DNA from: an uncultured Lachnospiraceae bacterium | GTDB taxonomy: Bacteria > Bacillota > Clostridia > Lachnospirales > Lachnospiraceae | DNA length: 64,000 nucleotides | Assembly (NCBI GenBank): GCA_944381575.1 | Contig: CALWLS010000001.1 | Span: 248,001 to 312,000, forward strand | Reading direction: 5' to 3' | The notes under the pieces: generated by a model | Databases searched by the model: none | What the model was told of the DNA's origin: nothing | The model's input: only the letters and a program-made list of their open reading frames with translations | Part shown: one piece after another, positions 43,897 through 54,066 of the stretch | Layout of the letters: each line of letters begins with the position of its first letter | Position numbering within the stretch: the first letter of the stretch is position 1 | Position numbers and translations under genes: made by a program

Positions 43897-46380
43897 TTAT
43901 GACCTCAGTTCGATATTCATTGATGCGAGTCCCTCAAGTACCTTATTCATTGCCGAAACTATCTCGTCGTCCGTAAGGGTGTGATCCTTTGCCCTGAAGG
44001 AAAGGCTGTACGCCATCGACTTATAACCTTCCCTGACCTGCTCTCCCTCATATATATCGAAGAGCTCGGTGCTTTCAAGCAGGTTTCCTCCCATCCTGCG
44101 TATCATATTTTCAATATCTCCCGCAGGAGTAGCCTTAGGCACAAGCATCGAAATATCCCTTGAAACCGCCGGGAATCTCGTAACCCCTTCATGTTTCCTG
44201 TCGAATGTTACAAAATCAAGGATAGAAGGAATGTCAAGAACGGCTATATAAACCCTCACTCCATCCTTAAATCCATAATTTGACGCGGTAAAAGGATGTA
44301 TCTCACCGATATAACCTATTGTCATTCCACCGTAGATCACATCAGCCTTTCTACCAGGATGGAAATAAGGTCTGTTCACATCCGTCTTAAGCTCATAACG
44401 CTCACGCATTCCAAGGTGATCGAATATATCCTCTATAACTCCCTTCATTGAGAAGAAATCTATGCCGTCTCCGTAAGCGCCAAGGGTAAGCTGCTCTCTC
44501 TCATCAGGAAGCTCGGTAAGCGGAAGCTCCTTAGGGATATATATGTTTGACATATCGTACAGCCATACGTTTTCATTTTTATGGCTGTAATTAAAGCTGA
44601 GGGCCGTAAGCATGGCGTTTAACGGCTGGGTACGCATTATGGAATAATCCTCTCCCAGCGGGTTTGAAATGACTATGGCCTTCCTTAAAATATCGTCCTC
44701 AGGGATCGAAAGAAGGTCATAGGCCTTAGGGCTCTCAAAAGCGTATGTCATGATATGGCTGAATCCGGCATACTCCGCCGTATTCCTTACCACTTCGTCT
44801 ACCCTGCCCTTAAAGGATACCTTGCCGGTGGTGGATTCACCTACAGGGAGCGTATCCTCTATCTTGTCATATCCATGGAAACGCAGCACTTCCTCAGCAA
44901 GATCACAGGTAGCGTGCAGATCCCTCCTGAAGGACGGGATAAACACCTCATTGGCTGAAGGATCATAGGTAAGCTCTATCTTTTTGAAGATATCAAGCAT
45001 CTCTTCCCTGGAGAAATCCGATCCAAGAAGGTCATTTATCCTATCCGGCTCAAATTTGATCCTTTCCATGGTTTCAGGCTCAGGATAAATATCGATCAAG
45101 CCCCCGATGACCTCTCCGCATCCAAGCTCCTCAACGAGCTCGCAGGCGCGGTTATTGGCTGCCACAGCCGACGCAGGATCAAGGCCTTTTTCAAAAATGG
45201 ATGAGGCGTCTGTCCTTAAACCTATCTTTTTTGATGAAAGCCTTACGTTTATGCCGTCAAAGGTGGCTGCCTCGAATACCACTGTGTGAACATTTTCAGT
45301 GATCTTTGAATTCTCTCCGCCCATTATTCCTGCTATGCCGACGGCCTTTTCAGAGTCATTGATCATAAGGACCGAACTATCAAGCTTTCTGTCCTGCCCA
45401 TCGAGTGTCTTGAACACATCCCCGTCAGATGCGCACTTTACGACTATCTCATGGCCTGAAAGCATATCATAGTCAAAGGCGTGCATAGGCTGGCCGTATT
45501 CAAGCATTACAAAGTTAGTTATATCCACAAGATTGTTGATCGGGCGTATTCCAGCGTTCCTTAAACGCTTCTGCATCCACTCAGGTGAAGGTGCGAATTT
45601 AATGTTTTTGACCATCCTTGCGGTATATCTGCGGCAAAGCTTATCATCCTCGACCCTTACCTTAAGATAATCATTGATATCCTCGTTATTTCCGCTCTCC
45701 TCTACCTTAGGCATCCTGAACCCGCAGCCGAAAACAGCTGCAGCCTCCCTGGCGATACCGATAACGCTGTAGCAGTCCACCCTGTTGGAGGTGATCTCAT
45801 ACTCCACAACGGTATCGTCCATGCCGAAAGCCCTTACGGCATTATCCCCCGGCTTAAGTGAAAGCTCATTTATAAGCTCATCGCTAAAAATATATATACC
45901 TGTCTCAGGCGCCAAAGGATATGCGTTTCTATCAGATCCAAGCTCCTCGATCGAGCAGAGCATACCGTAGGATTCTACTCCCCTGAGTTTTCCTGTATTT
46001 ATCCTTACTCCGTCCTCAGGAAGAGGCCCGCCGTCGTGACCTCCCGCTACCTTTCCTCCGTCAAGGACCACCGGGACAAGCCGTCCAACGCTGTCCACGG
46101 TGATATTCGGAGCGCCGGTAACGATCTGCACCATGCCGTTCTCATCCACGCCGTCAGCCTTAGCTCCGCCAACATATATCCTGCAGACCACAAGCTTATC
46201 AGCATCAGGATGCTTTTCAACATGTTCTATCCTTCCGACATATATACCTTCAAGGTTTTTATCCAGCCTCTTAAAGCTCTCCACCTTTGTTCCGGCGAGA
46301 GTCATTCTGTCTGCATACTCCTGATCAGTGCACTTAAGCTCAGGAACATAATCTCTAATCCAAGAAAGCGGTGTATTCAT
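43897..46380 (-). CDS. pheT: Phenylalanyl-tRNA synthetase beta subunit
   Basis: An 827-residue beta chain. The tRNA-binding OB domain (about 40-155) has YVGRIEHVEKHPDADKL. Then come the B3/B4 editing and B5 domains, the catalytic-like core, and a C-terminal anticodon-binding (FDX-ACB) domain starting near KHEGVTRFPAVSRDISMLVP. It joins PheS in a tetramer. It is 15 nt behind pheS. Confidence 0.97.
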   Translation of the reverse strand: MNTPLSWIRDYVPELKCTDQEYADRMTLAGTKVESFKRLDKNLEGIYVGRIEHVEKHPDADKLVVCRIYVGGAKADGVDENGMVQIVTGAPNITVDSVGRLVPVVLDGGKVAGGHDGGPLPEDGVRINTGKLRGVESYGMLCSIEELGSDRNAYPLAPETGIYIFSDELINELSLKPGDNAVRAFGMDDTVVEYEITSNRVDCYSVIGIAREAAAVFGCGFRMPKVEESGNNEDINDYLKVRVEDDKLCRRYTARMVKNIKFAPSPEWMQKRLRNAGIRPINNLVDITNFVMLEYGQPMHAFDYDMLSGHEIVVKCASDGDVFKTLDGQDRKLDSSVLMINDSEKAVGIAGIMGGENSKITENVHTVVFEAATFDGINVRLSSKKIGLRTDASSIFEKGLDPASAVAANNRACELVEELGCGEVIGGLIDIYPEPETMERIKFEPDRINDLLGSDFSREEMLDIFKKIELTYDPSANEVFIPSFRRDLHATCDLAEEVLRFHGYDKIEDTLPVGESTTGKVSFKGRVDEVVRNTAEYAGFSHIMTYAFESPKAYDLLSIPEDDILRKAIVISNPLGEDYSIMRTQPLNAMLTALSFNYSHKNENVWLYDMSNIYIPKELPLTELPDEREQLTLGAYGDGIDFFSMKGVIEDIFDHLGMRERYELKTDVNRPYFHPGRKADVIYGGMTIGYIGEIHPFTASNYGFKDGVRVYIAVLDIPSILDFVTFDRKHEGVTRFPAVSRDISMLVPKATPAGDIENMIRRMGGNLLESTELFDIYEGEQVREGYKSMAYSLSFRAKDHTLTDDEIVSAMNKVLEGLASMNIELRS

Positions 46381-46395
46381 AAACCCTCCAAATCA

Positions 46396-47415
46396 TCAGA
46401 ACTGCTTTAAGAATCTCATGTCATTTTCATAAAGCAGACGCATATCGTCTATCTCATACTTAAGTATGGCGATTCGCTCTAATCCGACTCCAAAAGCAAA
46501 TCCGGTATATTCCTCAGGATCGATACCGCACATCTCAAGTACGTTAGGATGTACCATTCCGCATCCAAGGATCTCGATCCATCCCTCATTCTTACAGAAT
46601 CTGCAGCCCTTTCCGCCGCACTTAAAGCAGCTTACATCCACCTCTGCCGATGGCTCCGTAAACGGGAAATGATGCGGCCTGAATCTTGTGACTGTATCCT
46701 TTCCGAACATCTCCTTTGCAAACTGCGTAAGAGTGCCCTTAAGATCCGTCATGGTAATATGCTTATCCACCACAAGACCTTCGATCTGATTAAATGAAGG
46801 GCTGTGAGTCGCGTCTATACTGTCTGAACGGAATACTCTTCCCGGGGAGATCATCCTTATAGGAAGCTTTCCTCTCTCCATCACTCTCGCCTGACATGGC
46901 GATGTCTGGCTCCTTAACAGTATCTGATCGGTTATATAAAATGTATCCTGCTCATCTCTTGCCGGATGGCCCTCAGGTATGTTGAGCTTGGTGAAGTTAT
47001 ATTCCTGCCACTCGACCTCCGGACCTTCGACTACTTCGTAGCCCATGCCCATGAATATCCTCTCCACCTCGTCCAGAGCTATCTGACATGGGTGAGGATG
47101 TCCTGTCTTTAATTTTTTTGCAGGAAGCGTGACATCTATCACTTCAGACTTGAGCCTCAACTCAAGAGCGTCCTTTTCAAGGCGGATCTTAGCCTCTTCA
47201 AGGGCGTTTTCCACCTTTGTCTTGGCCTCGTTCACCATCTGTCCGAAGGCCGGCCTCTCCTCAGGCTTAAGCCCCTTCATCTCCTTCATGATGGATGTTA
47301 TGGAACCTTTTTTTCCAAGGAAAGCTACCCTGATGTCGTTTAATTCATCGGATGAAGCCGCTTTTTCTATGTTCTTAAGGGCTTCATTTATCAAATCAAT
47401 AAGATGATCCTTCAT
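46396..47415 (-). CDS. pheS: Phenylalanyl-tRNA synthetase alpha subunit
   Basis: A 339-residue catalytic chain. The N-terminal coiled coil is at about 1-90. Class II motifs include MGYEVVEGPEVEWQEYNF, HSPSFNQIEGLVVDK, FRPHHFPFTEPSAEVDVSCF, and motif 3 GFAFGVGLERIAIL. The CFKCGGKGCRFCKNEGW insert has four cysteines. No T-box can fit in the 32 nt before it, so it depends on upstream transcription. Confidence 0.97.
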   Translation of the reverse strand: MKDHLIDLINEALKNIEKAASSDELNDIRVAFLGKKGSITSIMKEMKGLKPEERPAFGQMVNEAKTKVENALEEAKIRLEKDALELRLKSEVIDVTLPAKKLKTGHPHPCQIALDEVERIFMGMGYEVVEGPEVEWQEYNFTKLNIPEGHPARDEQDTFYITDQILLRSQTSPCQARVMERGKLPIRMISPGRVFRSDSIDATHSPSFNQIEGLVVDKHITMTDLKGTLTQFAKEMFGKDTVTRFRPHHFPFTEPSAEVDVSCFKCGGKGCRFCKNEGWIEILGCGMVHPNVLEMCGIDPEEYTGFAFGVGLERIAILKYEIDDMRLLYENDMRFLKQF

Positions 47416-47447
47416 AGATATATAACCTCACATATAATTCATTAGGC

Positions 47448-49523
47448 TTACGGCCCGTCCTGTATTACCTCTCCCGTGCCGGAAGGCCCTGCCGCCGATC
47501 CCGGATCTGTTACAGGAGCTCCCGGTGACGATACCGGCTGAGACGGCTCTTTAGCTCCTGTTTCTGAAGGCGCTGCAGGACCCGTTGTGCTGCCTGGGCC
47601 ATTTGATCCTTCTCCTCCGCCTACTACAGCATAATCAGTTTCTGACGTATCCGGCGTATTGGATCCGGCAGAGCCAGATCCTCCCGGACCTGCGCCAGGC
47701 GAATCCGTCTGCCATATCACTCCGGATGTAGGATCCATTCCAGGCCCTACCGGCTGATCGGTAATTATCTCCTCGACTGATTCCGTCATGGATTCCGGGA
47801 CAGTAGTGGATTCCGTAGGGCTCTCCTCAAGATAGTACTCCTTATGGCCGGCATAATAAGCATTATGATCCACCTTGTCGCTTACTGTCTCGCCGTCCTT
47901 TTTGATCACGAGCCTTGTTTCCCATACTGAGCCCATGGTTCCCTTGGTAGGCGTTTTGTCGCTTCCAGGCTGAATAAGCTCTCTTACTATATCGATATCC
48001 CTAAGCTTCTTTGAACTTAAAGAGTAAGTGTAGCCATCCTTTAATACAGGCCTTCCATATATGGAAACCGTTACGGTCTGATCGTAGTAGCTTGCCCTGA
48101 TGCCTATGGCATAAGAGGAAGAATTAGAGTACTCCGCGATCGCCGGTACATTGGCAAATCTGAAATCAGGTCCTCCCCAGCTTATAGTTGCATCCTGTCC
48201 AGGCGTAACATATGTAGGCTGGAACGTATGCGACTGCCTCATAGTTATCTTAAGGCCGGCCTTTAATACCGCATTGTACAATGTAGTCGATACCTGGCAG
48301 ACTCCTCCGCCTACCTCCTGCACGACCTCGCCGTTATTATATGCTGCGGCGGCTCCATAGCCTTTTTCCTCAGTTCTCTGTCCTACGGCGTTATTGAATG
48401 AAAACTCCTCTCCCGGCCTTACTATGGTGCCGTTTAAGGCTTCACAGGCAAGCCTGATGTTTTTATTCCTTACAGAGTTGCTGGTCGTTTCAGTCGTATA
48501 TGACGCAAGGGTCTTATACTCGCCTACAGTTATGTTTGACTCTGCGGAAAGCGTTTCGCCGGGTACTTCTATACTTCCCTCATAATCCCTTGACGCTATC
48601 GCTGATGTAATAAGATCAATAAGTTCCTCCCTGTTGACCTTGTAGCCCGGCCTTGAATTTTCCATAAGGAAGGTATCGCTTGCTGCATCATAGGAGCCTA
48701 TGCTTCCTCCATGGGGCTCAACATACCACATGTTATCCGCATACTCTGCTATTTCGGTGATCTTTCCGCTCAGATCACCAAGTGTGAACTTATATACTTC
48801 AGGAGCTTCCGTGGACTCCTCCGTCTCGGAGCTCTCCTCCTTATTGCCGCCAAAAATTGAACGCTTCTTCGTTTCTTCTGTCTCGGATTCCGTCTCAGAT
48901 GCTGCAGCTTCCTTTTCAGCAAGGTCGTCCGCAACTATCCCCTCAAGGAAAGCAGGTATGGCCTCTGCAATGTAATCAGGCACATCGATGCTGTCCGTAA
49001 CGCTTATCTCATCAGAAACTGTCTCCTCAGCCTTATCGTCGTTGTTCATTCCGTCAGGATTGTCAGCATCGCCCATGGTGGCCGCCTCAGTGGTGGCATT
49101 GGCATCTACAGTCTGCTTTACCGTGCTTCCGACATCAGCGCTTCCGTGGGTTATCTTAAGCGACCAGTCATATTTATCCGTTATCGCGCTGCTGATCTCC
49201 TCCGGAGTCATTCCGTTTATGTTGATAAGTTTATCAGTCTCCGAATCAGGAAGTATCTCAGACAGATCTATCGCAGCGTTCATCGTAATTATATCATCGC
49301 TTAAAGTCTCAGTCTGCTCAGTCGGATCAAGGACAGCGCTTCCGCCGCCCTTGCCTGAGAACTTTATGACAAGGAAAATGACGATGGCAAGAAGGATCAC
49401 CGCGCCGCCTATTATAAACGGCAGCGGATCCTTACGCTTCCTTCTCCTTGACCTGTTATTTGTAGTCCTGCTTACACTCGAATAACTTATGCCCCTGTTT
49501 TTATTCCCTCGTGAAGAATTCAT
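47448..49523 (-). CDS. VanW family surface protein with peptidoglycan-binding-like N-terminal region
   Basis: A 691-residue membrane-anchored protein. A basic cytoplasmic tail (1-33) is followed by one span (about 35-54). An extracellular region near 85-330 resembles the paired binding domains usual before VanW, interrupted by Ser/Glu linkers. The VanW domain (about 345-480) has IRLACEALNGTIVRPGEEFSFN and VQEVGGGVCQVSTTLYNAVL. The tail is Pro/Gly/Ser-rich. VanW occurs in some vancomycin-resistance clusters, but its role is unknown and there are no van genes here. It lies between leuS and pheS. Confidence 0.9.
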   Translation of the reverse strand: MNSSRGNKNRGISYSSVSRTTNNRSRRRKRKDPLPFIIGGAVILLAIVIFLVIKFSGKGGGSAVLDPTEQTETLSDDIITMNAAIDLSEILPDSETDKLININGMTPEEISSAITDKYDWSLKITHGSADVGSTVKQTVDANATTEAATMGDADNPDGMNNDDKAEETVSDEISVTDSIDVPDYIAEAIPAFLEGIVADDLAEKEAAASETESETEETKKRSIFGGNKEESSETEESTEAPEVYKFTLGDLSGKITEIAEYADNMWYVEPHGGSIGSYDAASDTFLMENSRPGYKVNREELIDLITSAIASRDYEGSIEVPGETLSAESNITVGEYKTLASYTTETTSNSVRNKNIRLACEALNGTIVRPGEEFSFNNAVGQRTEEKGYGAAAAYNNGEVVQEVGGGVCQVSTTLYNAVLKAGLKITMRQSHTFQPTYVTPGQDATISWGGPDFRFANVPAIAEYSNSSSYAIGIRASYYDQTVTVSIYGRPVLKDGYTYSLSSKKLRDIDIVRELIQPGSDKTPTKGTMGSVWETRLVIKKDGETVSDKVDHNAYYAGHKEYYLEESPTESTTVPESMTESVEEIITDQPVGPGMDPTSGVIWQTDSPGAGPGGSGSAGSNTPDTSETDYAVVGGGEGSNGPGSTTGPAAPSETGAKEPSQPVSSPGAPVTDPGSAAGPSGTGEVIQDGP

Positions 49524-49581
49524 TATTATATTATCTCCTGCGGTGATATCCCACTGCTTATTAATACGCCGCCTGTATCTA

Positions 49582-52020
49582 TTATTTGACTACAAAATTA
49601 AGTATCTTGCCAGGCACATATATCTCTTTTATTATTGTGCCGTTGATCCTGTTTGCGACAGCCTTCCTTGCAAGCTCCATGACCGTATCTCTGTCAGCAT
49701 CCGCTGCGGCCTCTACCGTACATTTTACCTTGCCGTTTACCTGTACCGGTATCTCGATGGTATCCTCTTTGGTCATCTCATCGTCATACTCAGGCCATCC
49801 TGCGCTGAATACGGAACCGGTGCCTCCGAGCATGCTCCATACCTCCTCTCCTATGTGAGGAGCAAATGGAGAAATAAGTACGGCAAAGGTCTTAAGAGTC
49901 TCCTTATCGATACCGCCGGTAGTTTTAGCGATATTTATGAGAGCGTTGTTGTGCTCCATAAATCCTGAAACTACGGTATTGAGCTGGAAAGCGTCAAATC
50001 TCGTCTCAATGTCCCTGATGAGCTTATGTCTCTCGGAAAGCATCTCCTTCGTAGGTTCAATGTCAAGATCCTTGGACTGGTCAGCTAACTTATAGAAACG
50101 GTTCAGGAACCTGAATACTCCGTCTATACCATTTTCATTCCACTCTGCGTCTGCCTCAGGAGGTCCTATGAACAGCTCATAAAGCCTCAGGGCGTCGCAG
50201 CCGTAATTTTCTATCATATCATCCGGTGAGATGACATTTCCCTTGGACTTGGACATCTTGATGCCGTTTTTACCAGTGATCATTCCCTGATTGAACAGCT
50301 TGATGAACGGCTCGTCAAAGTCTATAACGCCGATATCGCAGAGGAACTTGGTCCAGAACCTTGAATAAAGCAGGTGAAGCACCGCATGCTCAACTCCGCC
50401 TATGTACATGTCTACAGGCAGGTACTTGTCGGCCTTTTCCCTGTTTACCAGCTCCTTATCGTTATGATTATCCACATATCTTAAGAAGTACCATGAGGAA
50501 CCGGCCCACTGAGGCATGGTGTTGGTCTCTCTCTTTGCGTCAGCGCCGCACTTAGGACACTTGCAGTTGACCCATGACTCAATGCCTGCAAGAGGTGACT
50601 CTCCTGTTCCTGTAGGCTCATAATTATCCACATCAGGAAGCCTCAATGGAAGCTCCTCTACCGGAACTGCGACATTACCGCAGTGCGGGCAGTGAACGAT
50701 AGGAATAGGCTCTCCCCAGTATCTCTGACGTGAGAATACCCAGTCGCGGAGCTTATAGTTCACGGTCTTCTTTCCGAAGCCCATTTTCTCAATGATCTCA
50801 GGACCATCCTTTTTCATATCCTCAGAACGTTTTCCGGACCAGTCTCCCGAATTGATAAGGATACCCTTAGCGTCGGTATAGGCCTGTTCTGAAACATCCA
50901 CATCATTTCCGTCCGGGGAAATGACCGGTATTATCGGAAGCCCGAACTTCTTTGCAAACTCGTAGTCCCTGTCGTCATGGGCAGGCACGCACATGATGGC
51001 TCCGGTACCATAGTCCGCAAGGACATAGTCTGAGAGCCAGATCGGTATCTTCTTGCCGTTTACCGGATTAATGGCGTAGGAACCGGTAAATACGCCGGTC
51101 TTCTGCTTATCCTGAAGCCTGTCCACATTTGACTTCATGGAGGCGTCGGCTATGTATTTCTCTACCGCCTCCTTTGTTTCCGGGGTCGCAAGATGCGCTG
51201 CAAGGGCATGTTCAGGCGCAAGCACCATAAATGTAGCCCCGTAGAGGGTATCAGGCCTTGTAGTATAGACCGTTATGCTGTCTCCGCAAACGCCCTCTCC
51301 GGCGTCCTTAACCGGATTTTCAAGCTTAAAATAAACTTCTGCGCCGTAGGATCTGCCGATCCACTCGGACTGCATTTTTTTTACCTTTTCAGGCCAGTCA
51401 AGCTTGTCGAGATCCTCCAAAAGCCTGTCCGCATAGTCGGTGATCTTGAGCATCCACTGCCTTAAGTTTTTCTTGGTGACCGGAGTACCGCATCTCTCGC
51501 AGCATCCGTTCACCACCTCCTCATTGGCAAGACCGGTCTTGCAGGAAGGGCACCAGTTTATCGGGAATTCCTTTTCATATGCAAGCCCGTGCTCGAACAT
51601 CTTTACGAATATCCACTGGGTCCACTTATAGAAATCAGGATCAGTTGTATTTACCTCCCTGTCCCAGTCATAGAGAGCGTTGATCTGCTTGATCTGCCTC
51701 TTGATGTTTTTAATGTTTTCAGCAGTGGAAACAGCCGGATGCACATGGTTTTTGATGGCATAGTTCTCAGCCGGGAGCCCGAAGGCGTCCCAGCCCATAG
51801 GGTGTATTATGTACTTCCCCTTAATAAGCTGATATCTGCTCCACGCGTCAGAGATGACATATCCCCTCCAGTGTCCTACATGCAGGCCGTTTCCTGACGG
51901 ATAGGGGAACATGTCAAGGCAGTAATATTTTTCCTTTTTTCCGTCATCAACATTTACCGGATTTTTCTCCCAGTATTCCTGCCATTTCTTTTCAATTGCC
52001 TGATAATTATACTGTGCCAT
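49582..52020 (-). CDS. leuS: Leucyl-tRNA synthetase
   Basis: An 812-residue class I synthetase with HIGH-type HVGH (47-50), a zinc-like cluster CPSC...CCERC, an editing domain with TTRPDTLYGATFMVLAPEH, a second cysteine pair CPHCGN, and the KMSKS loop. It charges tRNA-Leu and hydrolyses mischarged products. The upstream region holds a promoter but no T-box. Confidence 0.97.
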   Translation of the reverse strand: MAQYNYQAIEKKWQEYWEKNPVNVDDGKKEKYYCLDMFPYPSGNGLHVGHWRGYVISDAWSRYQLIKGKYIIHPMGWDAFGLPAENYAIKNHVHPAVSTAENIKNIKRQIKQINALYDWDREVNTTDPDFYKWTQWIFVKMFEHGLAYEKEFPINWCPSCKTGLANEEVVNGCCERCGTPVTKKNLRQWMLKITDYADRLLEDLDKLDWPEKVKKMQSEWIGRSYGAEVYFKLENPVKDAGEGVCGDSITVYTTRPDTLYGATFMVLAPEHALAAHLATPETKEAVEKYIADASMKSNVDRLQDKQKTGVFTGSYAINPVNGKKIPIWLSDYVLADYGTGAIMCVPAHDDRDYEFAKKFGLPIIPVISPDGNDVDVSEQAYTDAKGILINSGDWSGKRSEDMKKDGPEIIEKMGFGKKTVNYKLRDWVFSRQRYWGEPIPIVHCPHCGNVAVPVEELPLRLPDVDNYEPTGTGESPLAGIESWVNCKCPKCGADAKRETNTMPQWAGSSWYFLRYVDNHNDKELVNREKADKYLPVDMYIGGVEHAVLHLLYSRFWTKFLCDIGVIDFDEPFIKLFNQGMITGKNGIKMSKSKGNVISPDDMIENYGCDALRLYELFIGPPEADAEWNENGIDGVFRFLNRFYKLADQSKDLDIEPTKEMLSERHKLIRDIETRFDAFQLNTVVSGFMEHNNALINIAKTTGGIDKETLKTFAVLISPFAPHIGEEVWSMLGGTGSVFSAGWPEYDDEMTKEDTIEIPVQVNGKVKCTVEAAADADRDTVMELARKAVANRINGTIIKEIYVPGKILNFVVK

Positions 52021-52113
52021 TCCAATACCTCTTTATAATGCATACAGCTATTTTCAGGTGCATTTGCACCAAAAAAATTACTGGATTTTTAATAAATAAT
52101 TCATAACTAATTA

Positions 52114-52142
52114 AGTCTAAATCATACTAAATCCCGTGTCAA
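52114..52142 (-). promoter_or_regulatory. Sigma-A promoter of leuS
   Basis: TTGACA (52142-52137), 17 nt, TAGACT (52119-52114) on the minus strand. A leader of about 85 nt follows with no T-box features. Confidence 0.5.
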
Positions 52143-52215
52143 TAAAAGCATCGAAAGTATTTTTCAACATTTTAAACAATGACGCCTGTTTTTAGTTCAC
52201 CAGGTTTAAAGTAAC

Positions 52216-54066
52216 TTAATGGAAAAAGGCATATACAGACTCGGCGGCTTTTCTGCTCATTCCCTCCACGTCCATGAGTTCATCCACTTTGGCAGCCCGT
52301 ATGACGTTTATATCCTTAAAATGCCTCATAAGCGCTCTTCTCCTTGCAGGGCCTATATCCGGTATGTCATCAAGTATTGAATGTACCTGTTCCTTTGACC
52401 TTAAGCTGCGGTGATACTCTATGGCAAATCTGTGTGTCTCATCCTGTATCCTCGTGATCAGTTTAAATCCCTCGGAATGTATATCGACGCCGATCTCCAC
52501 GTTATTAAAATACAGGCCTCTTGTCCTGTGGCGGTCGTCCTTTACCATGCCTGCCACTGGAACATCCAGTCCAAGCTCATTTAACACATCCAAAGCTATA
52601 TTTACCTGTCCCCTGCCTCCATCCATCAGTATGAGGTCCGGCATATCAGCAAAGGATCCATTTACTTCATTTTCCGCATCCTTTATCCCATGCTGAAATC
52701 TCCTCATCAGGACTTCTCTCATGGAAGCGTAATCATCCGGGCCTTTTACAGAGCGTATCTTAAACTTCCGATAGTCCATGTTTTTGGGCCTTCCGTCCAC
52801 AAAAACTACCATAGAGCCTACAGACTCAAATCCGTTAGTATTTGATATATCATAGGATTCTATCCTGTTTAAGGTCTCAAGCCCCAAAAGCTTCCTTATT
52901 TCCTCAGAAGCACCCTTTGTACGCTCGGACTCCCGCTTAAGCTTTTCAAAATCCTTAAGGAGCTGGTTTTCAGCGTTTTTCACCGCCATCTCCACCAGCT
53001 TTTCCTTATTGCCCTTCTTTGGAGTTATTATCTTTACGTTCATGCCGCGCTGGCCCGAGAGCCATCGTTCAAGAAGTTCCCGGTCAGATATATCCGTCTG
53101 GATCCAAAGCTCCTTTGGTATATAAGGTGTTCCGCTGTAATACTGGCCTATGAAGGCTCTCACTATGTCAGATATATCCTCCTCGGCCTCAGCGTCAAGA
53201 TGAAAATATTCCCTGCCTATCATCCTGCCGTCGCGCATGAAGAATACCTGCGCGAGGGCGTCATGCCCGAGAACGCTTATGCCGATTATGTCCCTGTCTT
53301 CCGTATCCGTGACCGTTACTTTCTGACTGGCCTTAAGCTCCTCGATCTCATTTATAAGATCCCGGTATTCAATTGCCTTTTCAAATTCCATGGACTCTGA
53401 AGCAAGCTGCATTTTCTCAGTCAGATACTTTTTTACAAAGTCGTATTTCCCCTGAAGAAAATCCATGGCCCTGTCCACGTGCTTCCTGTATTCAGCCTTA
53501 TCAACATACCCGTTGCATGGACCGAGACACTGCCCGAGATGATAATAAAGGCATGGCCTTTCCCTGCCTATATCCTGAGGAAGCCTCCTGCTACAGGTAC
53601 GTATTTTAAATATCCTGTGCAAAAGATCTATAGTATCCCTTACGGCCCCGGCGGAGGTGTATGGGCCGAAATATCTGCTTTTATCCCTTTTGACCCTCCT
53701 TGTAAGGAATATCCTCGGGAAATCCTCCCCTGCAGTGACCTTGATGTACGGATAAGTCTTATCATCCTTCAAAAGGGTATTATATTTGGGAGAATTTTCC
53801 TTGATCAGGTTATTTTCAAGTACCAGGGCTTCCATTTCGGAATCCACTACTATATACTCAAACCGCCTGATCAGCGAGATCATCTTTTTGATCTTGTCCG
53901 TCTTTCCGTTCGTGGACTGAAAATACTGGCGGACCCTGTTTTTAAGGTTGACGGCCTTTCCTACATATATGATCTCATCCTTGGGCCCATGCATAATATA
54001 AACTCCCGGCTTTGTCGGGAGTTTTTTTAATTCCTCTTTAATATCAAAGGTATCGCTGTTATTCAT
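52216..54066 (-). CDS. uvrC: UvrABC system protein C
   Basis: A 616-residue excision nuclease. The GIY-YIG domain (about 16-95) has PGVYIMHGP and [17 protein letters not shown]. Then come a UVR motif (about 205-240), an RNase H-like nuclease (about 385-540, with SYDISNTNG) and C-terminal helix-hairpin-helix motifs ([26 protein letters not shown]). It makes both cuts in nucleotide excision repair. It overlaps the end of the upstream lipoprotein gene by 8 nt. Confidence 0.97.
   Translation of the reverse strand: MNNSDTFDIKEELKKLPTKPGVYIMHGPKDEIIYVGKAVNLKNRVRQYFQSTNGKTDKIKKMISLIRRFEYIVVDSEMEALVLENNLIKENSPKYNTLLKDDKTYPYIKVTAGEDFPRIFLTRRVKRDKSRYFGPYTSAGAVRDTIDLLHRIFKIRTCSRRLPQDIGRERPCLYYHLGQCLGPCNGYVDKAEYRKHVDRAMDFLQGKYDFVKKYLTEKMQLASESMEFEKAIEYRDLINEIEELKASQKVTVTDTEDRDIIGISVLGHDALAQVFFMRDGRMIGREYFHLDAEAEEDISDIVRAFIGQYYSGTPYIPKELWIQTDISDRELLERWLSGQRGMNVKIITPKKGNKEKLVEMAVKNAENQLLKDFEKLKRESERTKGASEEIRKLLGLETLNRIESYDISNTNGFESVGSMVVFVDGRPKNMDYRKFKIRSVKGPDDYASMREVLMRRFQHGIKDAENEVNGSFADMPDLILMDGGRGQVNIALDVLNELGLDVPVAGMVKDDRHRTRGLYFNNVEIGVDIHSEGFKLITRIQDETHRFAIEYHRSLRSKEQVHSILDDIPDIGPARRRALMRHFKDINVIRAAKVDELMDVEGMSRKAAESVYAFFH

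Noticed and set aside
47448-49523. Vancomycin resistance locus
   Set aside because: VanW domains are widespread; no vanA/H/X or two-component genes are present.
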